Assembly (NCBI GenBank): GCA_002774555.1 | Contig: PEYC01000032.1 | Span: 1-26,916, forward strand | Source: Candidatus Nealsonbacteria bacterium CG08_land_8_20_14_0_20_36_22 | Lineage (GTDB): Bacteria; Patescibacteriota; Minisyncoccia; Minisyncoccales; GWA2-38-27 | Reading direction: 5' to 3' | Length of the DNA stretch: 26,916 nt | Shown: piece by piece, positions 1 to 8,473 of the stretch | Layout of the letters: every line of letters begins with the position of its first letter | How positions within the stretch are numbered: position 1 is the first letter of the stretch | Notes under the pieces: generated by a model | Told to the model about the DNA's origin: nothing | Database searches by the model: none | The model's input: the letters and a program-made list of their open reading frames with translations, nothing else | Made by a program: the position numbers and the translations under genes

Positions 1-82
1 CCAGAAATATTAAAATAACATCGGCTGCGAGAAAAAATATAAAACGGGTTTTTGTGTTTTTTATTAGAAAAGGCATTTATTT

Positions 83-164
83 ACCCCGTTAGAAATTCCA
101 GAAATTTAAAGAAATTGCTATTTTCAAAATTTAAACACTTGAATTTTAAAATTTCTAACGGGGT
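83..164. repeat. 82-bp element with 15-bp perfect inverted ends
   Basis: ACCCCGTTAGAAATT at 83-97 is exactly matched by its reverse complement AATTTCTAACGGGGT at 150-164, with an AT-rich centre of 52 bases. The right arm covers the last codons and the TAG stop of the aminotransferase gene, so the element supplies that protein's final residues. It could be a small mobile palindromic repeat or a large hairpin in the 3' end of the operon transcript. The central loop is too long for a typical intrinsic terminator and there is no clear T-run. Bases 1-82 show no gene or structure I can support. Confidence 0.7.
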
Positions 165-1285
165 TTAATATTATTAACTGCTTCTTTTAAGTTTTTTACA
201 ACAAAATCAATCTCTTTTTCTGTTAAATTATTATAAAAAGGCAGGGCAATTGTTCTTTCAGAAATTCCCTCGCAAATTGGAAAATCACCTTTCTTAAAAC
301 TAAATATTTTTTTGTAATAAGGTTGAAGATGAATAGGATAAAAATAATTTGAGCACTGAATTCCTTTCTTTTGCATCTCTTTAATTATCTTATCCCTGTT
401 TTTCTGGCTATATTTTCTTTTTAATCTGACAACATAAACAAACCAACCTCCGGAGGTATCGGGAAGGTCAATCTCTTTAAAATCTTTTAGTTTTTTACTA
501 TAAAGAAACGCTATTTTTGTTCTTTTTTTTAAAATCTCCTTTATTCTTTCCAATTGAACGACGCCTATTGTCGCACAAACTTCCGACATCCTGTAATTGT
601 AGCCTAAACGAATATGCTCAAGCCATTTTCCGCTTTTGTTTTCTCTTCCTTGATTTGCCATACTTCGGCATAAATCAGCTATTCTTTTGTTATTTGTCAA
701 TACCATACCGCCCTCACCGGTCGTTATCTGTTTATTCGGATAAAAAGATAAAATTGCCGCGTTTCCGAAATTACCGCATTTCCTACCTTTATATTCAGAG
801 CCTAAAGCTTCGGCTGAATCCTCAATTAAAAAGAGTTTGTGCTTTTTAGCAATTTTCTCCAATATCTCCCAATTCGCCGAATGTGAAAAAACATCAACCG
901 CTAAAATTGCTTTTGTTTTTTTAGTTATTTTTCCTTCTATTTTTTTAACATCAATATTTAACGTCTTTTCGTCAATATCAACAAAAACCGGCTTGGCTCT
1001 TTCGTATAAAATGCAGTTTGCCGATGAAATAAAAGAAAAAGGCGTGGTAATTACCTCATCGTTGTCTTTTATTCCCAATGCCCGGATAATCAAATGCAAA
1101 CTACTGGTTCCGCTATTAACCCCTATTGCGTATTTTACCCCTATATATTTTGCGATTTTTTCTTCAAATTCTCTCAATTTCGGCCCCAAAGACAAATAAG
1201 AAGTTTTTAAAACTTCTAACACTGCTTTTTTTTCTTTTTTAGTTATATCTGGTTTTGAAAGCGGTATTCTATATTTGTTTTTCAT
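155..1285 (-). CDS. DegT/DnrJ/EryC1/StrS-family sugar aminotransferase (PglE/PseC type)
   Basis: This is a PLP-dependent aminotransferase that converts a 4- or 3-keto nucleotide sugar to the amino sugar in the cytoplasm, usually with glutamate as donor. At 376 residues it is full length. The motif SFYPNKQITTGEGG carries the Schiff-base lysine at about K185, and the PLP-contacting aspartate lies in IEDSAEALGSEY (about D156). It is the last gene of the minus-strand operon and overlaps the upstream acyltransferase gene by 17 bp. That pairing (aminotransferase plus hexapeptide acyltransferase near a PglC-like transferase) recalls bacillosamine-type pgl loci, but no PglF-type dehydratase is beside it. 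The stop codon lies inside an inverted repeat. The exact substrate cannot be read from the sequence. Confidence 0.92.
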   Translation of the reverse strand: MKNKYRIPLSKPDITKKEKKAVLEVLKTSYLSLGPKLREFEEKIAKYIGVKYAIGVNSGTSSLHLIIRALGIKDNDEVITTPFSFISSANCILYERAKPVFVDIDEKTLNIDVKKIEGKITKKTKAILAVDVFSHSANWEILEKIAKKHKLFLIEDSAEALGSEYKGRKCGNFGNAAILSFYPNKQITTGEGGMVLTNNKRIADLCRSMANQGRENKSGKWLEHIRLGYNYRMSEVCATIGVVQLERIKEILKKRTKIAFLYSKKLKDFKEIDLPDTSGGWFVYVVRLKRKYSQKNRDKIIKEMQKKGIQCSNYFYPIHLQPYYKKIFSFKKGDFPICEGISERTIALPFYNNLTEKEIDFVVKNLKEAVNNIKPR

Positions 1286-1679
1286 TTATTTTTCTAATTA
1301 TTTTTACTGGAATGCCAAAAGCCACAACATTAGAGGGAATATCTTTATTAATAAAACTCAGGGATCCAACTACTGAATTTTCGCCTACTGTAACACCAGG
1401 CATTATTATTGAATTAGCGCCGATTTTACAGTTTTTCTTTAAAATAACTTTCCCTTTTTTATTACCTATTGTATCTATTGAATAAATTTTAACCCCGGCT
1501 CCTATCTGAACATCATCTTCAATAATCACGCCCTCTTTTGCGTTAATATAACAAAAAGCGCCGATGTCTGTTTTTTTACCCAGTTTAAGATTTTTTTTGT
1601 GTTGAACCAACCAGTTATATTTAGTTAATTTAGCTTCCTCAATTTTAGGATATATCCAATTTTCAAATCGCTTTTTCAT
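1269..1679 (-). CDS. left-handed beta-helix (hexapeptide) acyltransferase
   Basis: A small sugar O- or N-acyltransferase, 136 residues. From about residue 35 the chain shows the [LIV]-G-x4 hexapeptide rhythm of a left-handed beta helix (LGKKTDIGAFCYIN, IIEDDVQIGAGVKI, LKKNCKIGANSIIMPGVTVG) and ends with the usual NVVAFGIPVKIIRK tail. Such enzymes act as trimers and take the acyl group from acetyl-CoA. It lies between a PIG-L deacetylase (3-bp gap) and an aminotransferase (17-bp overlap), so it may N-acylate the amino sugar made by the aminotransferase, or re-acylate a sugar freed by the deacetylase. It is also the only candidate in the window for the acyl step of the FdtA/FdtB pathway. The acyl group and acceptor are inferred. 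Confidence 0.85.
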   Translation of the reverse strand: MKKRFENWIYPKIEEAKLTKYNWLVQHKKNLKLGKKTDIGAFCYINAKEGVIIEDDVQIGAGVKIYSIDTIGNKKGKVILKKNCKIGANSIIMPGVTVGENSVVGSLSFINKDIPSNVVAFGIPVKIIRKINEKQI

Positions 1680-1682
1680 TTT

Positions 1683-2318
1683 TTATTTTATTATTTCTCT
1701 TATAATTATAAAAGATTCGGCTGCTTTTAGTCCCGACTCTATTCCTCTTTTTTGAGCTGAAATCTTTATAGCTTCTAATGAACGAGGATGAGGATAATCC
1801 TTCAGCTCACTTTTATAGCAAGACATAGCTTTTAATTTATCTTCCAAGGTATCAGATATATCTGTATATAGATTAGGAATAAAAGAAAGGGCTTCATAGG
1901 AATAAAACAATACTTTTTTTATTGAAGAATCGGGTTTAGGCCTTGAAGCGATAAGCGATGCTTCAGAAATTAAACAATGGTCTTTATTAGTGTCTTTGGC
2001 AAAAGGAATATACAATATTTCCGGCTCTGTTTTTTTAACGTTTCCAGCAATTAAATCATTCAGTTTTTTCTGACCGATTGTATCTAATTTAACTGTTGGC
2101 AAATCCAAAAAAAATGTATCTTTAATTCCAAGAATATTATTAGCACATTTAATCTCTTTTTTTCTATTATCAATAAATTCCTGGTTCCAATCAGGAGTAT
2201 AAGCCCGGGTTACAATACAAAGATAAACCTCGTCTCCTTTATTAGTATATTTTTTTATTGTCCCCCCGCATCCTAAAACTTCATCGTCCGGATGAGGAGC
2301 TATCACTAAAACTCTCAT
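1683..2318 (-). CDS. PIG-L family (LmbE-like) N-deacetylase
   Basis: A zinc-dependent deacetylase of the PIG-L/LmbE family, 211 residues, normal length. The metal-binding signature is at the N terminus (APHPDDEVLGCGGT; H9, D11, D12), and the third metal ligand is in KDTNKDHCLISEA (about H114). Family members remove acetyl groups from GlcNAc-containing lipids, small thiols or sugar intermediates. The genes around it are an acyltransferase 3 bp downstream and a methyltransferase 11 bp upstream, with a PglC-like initiating transferase one gene further. This suggests it deacetylates an N-acetylated sugar during glycan assembly. The substrate is not identifiable from sequence alone. Confidence 0.9.
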   Translation of the reverse strand: MRVLVIAPHPDDEVLGCGGTIKKYTNKGDEVYLCIVTRAYTPDWNQEFIDNRKKEIKCANNILGIKDTFFLDLPTVKLDTIGQKKLNDLIAGNVKKTEPEILYIPFAKDTNKDHCLISEASLIASRPKPDSSIKKVLFYSYEALSFIPNLYTDISDTLEDKLKAMSCYKSELKDYPHPRSLEAIKISAQKRGIESGLKAAESFIIIREIIK

Positions 2319-2329
2319 TATATTTTTGG

Positions 2330-3148
2330 TTATTTATAAGCCAAGATGCCGTAAACTTCTTTTTTTATGTCAAAGGCCCCATTTCTTTCTATAAACTTCT
2401 CAACTTCTCTTTTCATTTTATCTAAAAATATTTTCTTTTCTTCTCTGTTTTTTGAACTTTCCTCAAGTAAAAGTGACGATGAGTAATATTTAAGAAGTTC
2501 TTCAGAACTCGGAAAATGAACGATATTTTTAAATATGTCTATCTCTGTATTTCTAAAATATTTTCTAATCAAAGGAATAAAAGTATTATGAATTCTTGTC
2601 CCTCTCTCTAAAGATACTTGGGGTATTTTTTTGTTGGTAATTTTCGAATGAAGCTCCCAAAAATCCCTTGCATTATTGGGCGTAGGCCCAGCAATAAATA
2701 ATTTTCCTTTTTTATTTAATAAACGTTTAATTTCAAGTATCACCTTAAGAGGATTTTTGACATAATATATAGAAAAAAGCGAAGAAATAAAATCAAATTC
2801 TTCGTCTTTGAAGGAAAAAGGTTGATTTATATCATGCAATAAAAAAGAAGCATTTATGTTGTTTTCCTTTGCTTTTTCTTCTGCCTTCTTAAGAAGTTCA
2901 TTAGAAATGTCACATCCTATAATTTTCCCACCCTTAGTTAACTTCTTTCCAAAAGCTATTATTTGTTTCCCATCGCCACAACCTAAATCTAATATTCTTT
3001 CATCACCTTTAATTTTAACTATTCCCAACATCCAAACATCAATATCTTTTTCAGAAAAATTTTTATGGACATTTGTTCTTGAATATAGTTTTTTGCTATT
3101 TTCTTTATATCCCCATTTTTTAAAATTTTTATTTTTACTTTTGATCAT
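2330..3148 (-). CDS. class I SAM-dependent methyltransferase
   Basis: 272 residues. SAM-binding motif I is ILDLGCGDGKQI (residues 52-63), and GCDIS (motif II) and a FISSLFSIYYV-like motif IV region follow. The N-terminal 45 residues include KWGYKENSKKLYSRTNVHKNF, a recognition segment often seen before Methyltransf_11 or 25 domains. The gene overlaps the sugar transferase gene by 14 bp. It probably methylates a sugar hydroxyl or amine in the glycan; a role on another small molecule cannot be excluded. It is one of five SAM methyltransferase domains in this locus. Confidence 0.85.
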   Translation of the reverse strand: MIKSKNKNFKKWGYKENSKKLYSRTNVHKNFSEKDIDVWMLGIVKIKGDERILDLGCGDGKQIIAFGKKLTKGGKIIGCDISNELLKKAEEKAKENNINASFLLHDINQPFSFKDEEFDFISSLFSIYYVKNPLKVILEIKRLLNKKGKLFIAGPTPNNARDFWELHSKITNKKIPQVSLERGTRIHNTFIPLIRKYFRNTEIDIFKNIVHFPSSEELLKYYSSSLLLEESSKNREEKKIFLDKMKREVEKFIERNGAFDIKKEVYGILAYK

Positions 3149-3746
3149 AATCTTTTACTAATCCCTTTTTCCCATACTGTCCTTTTCCCAATAAAACAAT
3201 TATTCCGATTTTTAATAAAATTTTAAAATCTAACCAAATAGACCAATTCTCTATATACCAAATATCTAATTTTATCCGCTCTTTCCAAGAAAGGGCGTTC
3301 CAACCTTTAATGTGAGCTAAAGAAGCTATTCCTGGTTTTACCTGAAATCGTCTTTTTTCAAGTTCGGAATATCTTTTAACTTGATGAGGAAGAGCTGTTC
3401 GTGGACCAACTAAAGACATTTCTCCTAAAATCACATTTATAAATTGAGGCAGTTCATCAATCCCGAACCTCCGAAGAAATTTACCAATCTTGGTTATTCT
3501 TGGGTCGTTTTTAGCCACCTCATATCTCAAACCAAGGCTTTGAGCTTCCTTAATCATTGTTCTAAATTTCCAGATTTTAAAAATCTTTCCATTTTGCCCG
3601 ATTCTTTTCTGTCGAAAAAATACGGGCCCCTTTGAATCTAATTTGATTAAAACAGCTAGAACAACAAAAACTGGAGCTAAGCTAATTAATCCAATCAGGG
3701 CCATAGAAAAATCAATAAATTTTTTAAAAAATATCTGAATTCTCAT
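3135..3746 (-). CDS. PglC/WcaJ-type initiating phosphoglycosyltransferase (bacterial sugar transferase)
   Basis: It transfers a sugar-1-phosphate from a UDP-sugar to undecaprenyl phosphate, the first membrane step of glycan assembly. At 203 residues it is the short monotopic form, like PglC, without the extra membrane domain of WcaJ/WbaP. A hydrophobic re-entrant helix occupies about residues 9-36, followed by GPVFFRQKRIGQNGK, KFRTM (60-64), the catalytic Asp-Glu pair in FGIDELPQ (D97, E98) and SLVGPRTALP. The start overlaps the stop of the GT4 gene as ATGA, which indicates translational coupling with the enzyme that probably adds the next sugar. The preferred sugar is unknown. Confidence 0.95.
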   Translation of the reverse strand: MRIQIFFKKFIDFSMALIGLISLAPVFVVLAVLIKLDSKGPVFFRQKRIGQNGKIFKIWKFRTMIKEAQSLGLRYEVAKNDPRITKIGKFLRRFGIDELPQFINVILGEMSLVGPRTALPHQVKRYSELEKRRFQVKPGIASLAHIKGWNALSWKERIKLDIWYIENWSIWLDFKILLKIGIIVLLGKGQYGKKGLVKDYDQK

Positions 3747-4918
3747 TTCAATTTTTCTTTTATCAATCTTTGATACTCTATTTTTATTCTACTAAAAATT
3801 ATTCTTTCGTCAAATTCTCTGAGAACTTTTTCTCTTCCCCTTATCCCCATTTCTTTTGTTTTTTCCGGATTATTCAGCAAATAAATAATGGCTTCGGCTA
3901 ACTTTTCTGGATTTCTTAAAGGAACTAAAATGCCTGTTTTGCCATCATCAACTGCTTCTCTGCATCCCCTAATATCAGTAACGATTACTGGTTTCTCCAT
4001 AGCCGAAGCCTCTAAAATTGCCAAGCCAAGACCTTCTCGATGAGAGGGTAAAACAAATATGTCCATCAAGACGTATAACTCAACAACTTTTGTTTGCTCC
4101 CCCAAAAATATAACATTTTTTCCTATTCCATAATTTTTAACGATAACGTTGGGATCCAAAGCATCTTTTTTTTCTGACTCTAAAAATCCGACTATTAAAA
4201 GCAGAGTTTTGGGAAATCTCTCTAAAACTTTTCTAAGTGCCTGAAAAAGATCTAAATAACCTTTTTCTTTTACTAATCTTCCAACTATACCGATAATTTT
4301 AAAGCTTGGGTCTAAATTCAATTCTCTTTTTTTTTGATAAATCCATTGCCGGGAAAATCTTTCCGGGTTGAATTTAAAAGAATCAATACTTCCGCCAAAA
4401 TACTTAGCCAAATCAGATTCACAAATCTTTTCTTTAACTGCTGTTTCAATATCTTCTCTATTTACAAAGAAAATAAGATTAGAGCATTTTGCCGCTATTT
4501 TTTCCGTTAAAATAAAAAATTTTCTTTTCAGCCAGGAATCTTTTTCTTGAAAATAAAGACCGTGAATAGTATTCACAATTATAGGAATACCAGCCATCTT
4601 AGCGGCTAATTGACCAATCAAGCCGGGTTTCGGTGTATGAGTATGAATAATATCAAACTTTTCTTTTTTAAAATAAAAATATAATCTAAAAAGGGTAATT
4701 AAATCAGAAATTGGACTAATTTTTCTTTTAAATCGTATGGTTTTTATTTTTATGCCTTGTTTCTCAATATTCTTTAACCATTTTCCAGAAGAACAAACAA
4801 CATAAACATCATAACCCTGATTTTTAAGAAATTTTAAAGTATTAAATAATATAAACCTTATGGTCATCTCTACGCTAACTACATAACAAATTTTAATATT
4901 CTTAGCCATTTTATACAT
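3743..4918 (-). CDS. GT4-family glycosyltransferase
   Basis: A retaining GT-B-fold glycosyltransferase of 391 residues. The N-terminal acceptor domain includes FDIIHTHTPKPGLIGQLAAK (about 88-107). The C-terminal donor domain shows GRLVKEKGYLDL (about 213) and the EX7E motif in HREGLGLAILEAS (E295, E303), followed by GCREAVDDGKTGILVP. It resembles PglA-type enzymes that extend the undecaprenyl-linked first sugar. Its coupling to the downstream PglC-like gene (ATGA overlap) supports that role. An alternative start at 4909 (MAKNIKICYVV) fits homologues equally well, and neither start has a visible ribosome site. Confidence 0.93.
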   Translation of the reverse strand: MYKMAKNIKICYVVSVEMTIRFILFNTLKFLKNQGYDVYVVCSSGKWLKNIEKQGIKIKTIRFKRKISPISDLITLFRLYFYFKKEKFDIIHTHTPKPGLIGQLAAKMAGIPIIVNTIHGLYFQEKDSWLKRKFFILTEKIAAKCSNLIFFVNREDIETAVKEKICESDLAKYFGGSIDSFKFNPERFSRQWIYQKKRELNLDPSFKIIGIVGRLVKEKGYLDLFQALRKVLERFPKTLLLIVGFLESEKKDALDPNVIVKNYGIGKNVIFLGEQTKVVELYVLMDIFVLPSHREGLGLAILEASAMEKPVIVTDIRGCREAVDDGKTGILVPLRNPEKLAEAIIYLLNNPEKTKEMGIRGREKVLREFDERIIFSRIKIEYQRLIKEKLK

Positions 4919-4945
4919 TTAAATAATAAAATAAAAATAATAAAT

Positions 4946-7045
4946 TTATTTAAGTTTAGGTTTTACAACCCTAATAATTATTATTAAACCTGCCTCGCGG
5001 ACCACAGGAATTTTTTCAAAAAATCCTTCAATTTTCTGAATAATTTTTTTTGTTCTTTGAAACTTTATAATTTTTAACAAAAACTTAGGTAGAAAAACTG
5101 GGAAATAATTTGTATAAGAAAATTTTTCAATATTAAAATATTTTTCTAATGATTTTTCTAATTCTTTTCTTGAAAATTCTTTAATATGTTCTTCATCAAA
5201 GGGCCGGTTTCTAATTCTTGCCCTTAGATGACATAAAAGATTTAAATAAGAATATTTATTAGGCGTAGTGATTATTAATTTACCCCCCGGTTTTAAAACC
5301 CGCTTAATTTCCTTAATACCGCTTCTCCAATCAAGTAAATGTTCTATAACTTCAGACATCAAAATCTTATCAAAAGAGTTATCAGCAAAGGGCAATTCTT
5401 CTACGGGACAACAAGCATAATCTATTATTTTATAGGGATTATAGGATTTACTTTTATCTAAATAATGTTGGGATATATCGGTTGCAATCAAATTTAGAGT
5501 AACTGCTGCAATTTGTCTTGTATAATAACCTTCTCCGCAGGCAAGTTCAAGAATTTTATCCTGAGGTTCAATATCAAGCATTTCCATTACTTTATCAACC
5601 CTGTTTGAGTAAAAAATTCTTTTATAAAATTTTGAAGATTTAAAAGTTTGTTCTATCACATTTGGACCGTTTATTGCTTTTTTTTCGTAATAATCTTTTA
5701 ATTTCTTAAGATTAAGGTCGGGAATCTCTGTTAATAATCTCCCTGGTCCTTTAAATAATCGCTCAAACTCATTAAAAAGTGGCTTAAAGTCAGACCATTG
5801 AATTTTAATTATTTTTTTAAATGGAATTTTTGCAGTTTTTGCAAAAAAAAGTATTGCCAGAACAGCAACGATAAAATAAGAAATGGAAACCGAGATTGCC
5901 GCTCCTTTAATTCCAATCATTGGAATCAATAGGAGATTTAAAAAAATATTAATAGTTATAGCGCAAATTAAAATACAACTTGCAATATAAGGTTTGCCTT
6001 TGGCAAAAAAATTATTGAAAAAAACACTAGCAAAAGTTATAAAAATAAAACCTGGCAAAATTAAAAAAAACGGAACAATGGAAGGATAAAACTCTTTTCC
6101 ATAAAATAAAATAATAAAATATTTTCCAATTAAAGCAAAAAATATTGCGGATAAAAATCCTAAAATTAGAATTTGGCGCCCAACTTCGGGTGTTTTTTTA
6201 TCAATTTCTTCTTCACTAGATAAGCTCCAAGCAGAATAAAGAATCTGTTGAAAAGAATAAGGAATAAAAAATAAAATTGTAGTAATGCTAAAAGCAACTG
6301 AATAATATCCAACATCAGTCATACCTAAAAAAATATTAATAATAAATAAATTTAACATAAAATTTATTTTTTTCCCATTAAAAACATCTCCAAGATAAGA
6401 ACTAATGCCAAACCGAATTTCTTTTCCAAATAAGTTCTTGTCAAAATGTAATTTTAAAGAAAAGAGTTTTAAAAGATAAATAAAAACAACACACAAACTG
6501 AAAACACAGCTGAATACCACCGCATAAATAGCTCCCGTTGTTCCAAAATCAAAAACCTCCACTAAAATTACTACTCCTAATAAAATCAAACCAGCATATA
6601 AAATAGAAAAAAAAGACCATTTAAATATTTGAAATTTTGCCAAAAGAAAAGGTAATAAATAATTATACAAAAGTATAATTGGAATAACTAGAATAGCCAA
6701 AAAAACATAACCTTTTGATAAACCAGAAACCAATGAAGGGAAAACCAAATAAATCAAATAAAATAAACCAGATAAAATAATTCCCCATAGCACTCCAAAA
6801 ATTAGGGAGTTTGAAAATAATTGAACAGGGCTCTCTTTCTTTTTATTCATTAAATAAATGGAGGCATTCCCTACGCCGAGATTTCCCAAAAGTAAAGAGA
6901 TTCCTGAAATAGTTAAAAATAAATTATAAACACCCAGTCCGTCTGGACCAAGCTTTCTTGCAAGGATAATTTGCGGTAAAAAAAGCAAAACAGCGATAAT
7001 TACTTTTGAGCAAAAAATAATTAGACCATTCCTGGCAATGTTCAT
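4946..7045 (-). CDS. Wzx-like polysaccharide flippase fused to a SAM methyltransferase
   Basis: A single 699-residue frame with two domains. Residues 1 to about 405 are a MATE/MOP-superfamily flippase: many hydrophobic segments, the N-terminal IILARKLGPDGLGVYNL signature of Wzx/RfbX proteins, and the FFAKGKPY and LIPMIGIKGAAISVSISY elements near helices 9-11. Residues 410-470 form a charged linker. Residues about 470-699 are a class I methyltransferase with motif I ILELACGEGYYTR (498-510), ATDIS, FDKILMSEVIEHLLD and LKPGGKLIITTPNKYS. Wzx flippases normally end near 400-480 residues, so the extra domain is a real addition, not a reading artefact. It would place a methyltransferase at the inner face of the membrane beside the lipid-linked glycan. 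Its start overlaps the upstream gene as ATGA. Confidence 0.9.
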   Translation of the reverse strand: MNIARNGLIIFCSKVIIAVLLFLPQIILARKLGPDGLGVYNLFLTISGISLLLGNLGVGNASIYLMNKKKESPVQLFSNSLIFGVLWGIILSGLFYLIYLVFPSLVSGLSKGYVFLAILVIPIILLYNYLLPFLLAKFQIFKWSFFSILYAGLILLGVVILVEVFDFGTTGAIYAVVFSCVFSLCVVFIYLLKLFSLKLHFDKNLFGKEIRFGISSYLGDVFNGKKINFMLNLFIINIFLGMTDVGYYSVAFSITTILFFIPYSFQQILYSAWSLSSEEEIDKKTPEVGRQILILGFLSAIFFALIGKYFIILFYGKEFYPSIVPFFLILPGFIFITFASVFFNNFFAKGKPYIASCILICAITINIFLNLLLIPMIGIKGAAISVSISYFIVAVLAILFFAKTAKIPFKKIIKIQWSDFKPLFNEFERLFKGPGRLLTEIPDLNLKKLKDYYEKKAINGPNVIEQTFKSSKFYKRIFYSNRVDKVMEMLDIEPQDKILELACGEGYYTRQIAAVTLNLIATDISQHYLDKSKSYNPYKIIDYACCPVEELPFADNSFDKILMSEVIEHLLDWRSGIKEIKRVLKPGGKLIITTPNKYSYLNLLCHLRARIRNRPFDEEHIKEFSRKELEKSLEKYFNIEKFSYTNYFPVFLPKFLLKIIKFQRTKKIIQKIEGFFEKIPVVREAGLIIIIRVVKPKLK

Positions 7046-8466
7046 AGAATTTTAATGCTTTTTGATTTTTCAAAACCCAATGAGATTAAACACAAAAGAG
7101 CAATAAAACTGGGAATACGAATCCTGGTGATAATTCCGAAGTTGCTTATAAAAAGAGCGAGAACTCCTAATGATATTGCGCTGAAAACCAACAAAGGCAA
7201 GGCAATCCGCTTATCTTTTAAAGTAACAAAAACCCCTTTTCCGATAAAAAAAAGTAAAAAATACCAAGGAATCGTCTCAAATAAAACAAATAACTGCCGG
7301 TAATTTTGTATATGCCAAGGAAGAGGTCCCAACAATACACAGATAAAAGATTTTGAATAATTTATTAAAAAATTAGAAGAATCATCAATATCTGTTTTTA
7401 CTTCTATTGTTGAACTGTAGCTCGTGTCCGATGCTTTCCCAATATTAGGAAATACTTTTACCAATAATTTCTTTAAAACCCCTTCCTCTTTCGGGTTTGG
7501 TGTTTCCGGACTTAATATTTCTGAAGATATGACAGCAGAAGAAGGTATGGATGCATAAACTATTTCTCTATAAAAAGTAATAGTTTTCTGATTCAGATAT
7601 CCTTTAATGGTTTTGTATCCGTAATAACCATAACCTAAAAATTGCGGCAAAAACCCTAAGAGAGAAATCATTATTATCCCACAGACAAGTTTTTTTCTTA
7701 TTTGCAATTTACAAAGCAACAACCAACAAAAAATAAAAGTAAACAAAACCGCGTAACCAATATAAAAACGGAAATGAATAGTAGCTCCTAAAATGACATA
7801 AAAAAATATAAAATTTCTCCAGAGAAAATTCTTAATTAATTTTAAAATTAACAACAACCCAGCTAAAACTAAAGGAATAATTAAAGTATCTTTAAGCAAC
7901 AAGCTTCCGAAAAAAAGATAACTTGGATAAATAGCAATGATTAAACCGATTAAAAAAGCCCATTTTCTTGTTCCCCCGATTTCAAGAACTATTAAATAAA
8001 CAAAAAGAACAGAAATAGCTGCTAACCAGACGCCGAATAATCGACCGATAAGCATCTCTGGCATTGTCAAAGCATAAATATAACCAATTACAACCGGATA
8101 ATAAAGACCAATAGATAATCCCTTTAAAGAAAAATTTCCCTGGCCAACTGCTTGGGCTATTTCTTGGGCTTGCTTCTGATAAACAACATAGTCGCCGTAG
8201 CCGCCGCTAAAGGGTTGAAAATCAGCGTAATGAATAAACAAAACCGCTCCTAAACGAATTAAAAGAGTGATTATAAAAAGCAAATACAACTCTTTGTTGT
8301 TTATTCCAATTTTGAAAAGTACGAAAAAAGTAATAGCAGCTAGAAAAATAATGAAAGCAACTCCGTTTGCCAGACCTCTATCAAAAAAAGATATTCCGAG
8401 AACAAGTATTAAAAAAATTGCTATAATTTTTAATATTAACTTTTTTTTATCTTCCAGGAAATTCAT
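7042..8466 (-). CDS. polytopic GT-C-like membrane protein (GT39/PMT-type glycosyltransferase)
   Basis: 474 residues with about 10-12 hydrophobic helices. The first outer loop contains an acidic site (GGYGDYVVYQKQAQEIAQ) followed by YYPVVIGYIYAL, then helices rich in aromatic residues and a large soluble loop around residues 300-370. This is the outline of GT-C enzymes of the ArnT/PMT (GT39) group, which use polyprenyl-phosphate sugars outside the membrane. The catalytic Asp/Glu pattern is looser than in ArnT, so activity is inferred. The gene is coupled to the flippase gene by an ATGA overlap, which fits a protein acting after translocation. An O-antigen polymerase-like role is an alternative. 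Confidence 0.7.
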   Translation of the reverse strand: MNFLEDKKKLILKIIAIFLILVLGISFFDRGLANGVAFIIFLAAITFFVLFKIGINNKELYLLFIITLLIRLGAVLFIHYADFQPFSGGYGDYVVYQKQAQEIAQAVGQGNFSLKGLSIGLYYPVVIGYIYALTMPEMLIGRLFGVWLAAISVLFVYLIVLEIGGTRKWAFLIGLIIAIYPSYLFFGSLLLKDTLIIPLVLAGLLLILKLIKNFLWRNFIFFYVILGATIHFRFYIGYAVLFTFIFCWLLLCKLQIRKKLVCGIIMISLLGFLPQFLGYGYYGYKTIKGYLNQKTITFYREIVYASIPSSAVISSEILSPETPNPKEEGVLKKLLVKVFPNIGKASDTSYSSTIEVKTDIDDSSNFLINYSKSFICVLLGPLPWHIQNYRQLFVLFETIPWYFLLFFIGKGVFVTLKDKRIALPLLVFSAISLGVLALFISNFGIITRIRIPSFIALLCLISLGFEKSKSIKIL

Positions 8467-8473
8467 ATAATTT

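Noticed and set aside
1..82. Possible gene or RNA at the left edge
   Set aside because: No frame, tRNA-like fold or terminator could be supported in this short AT-rich piece.
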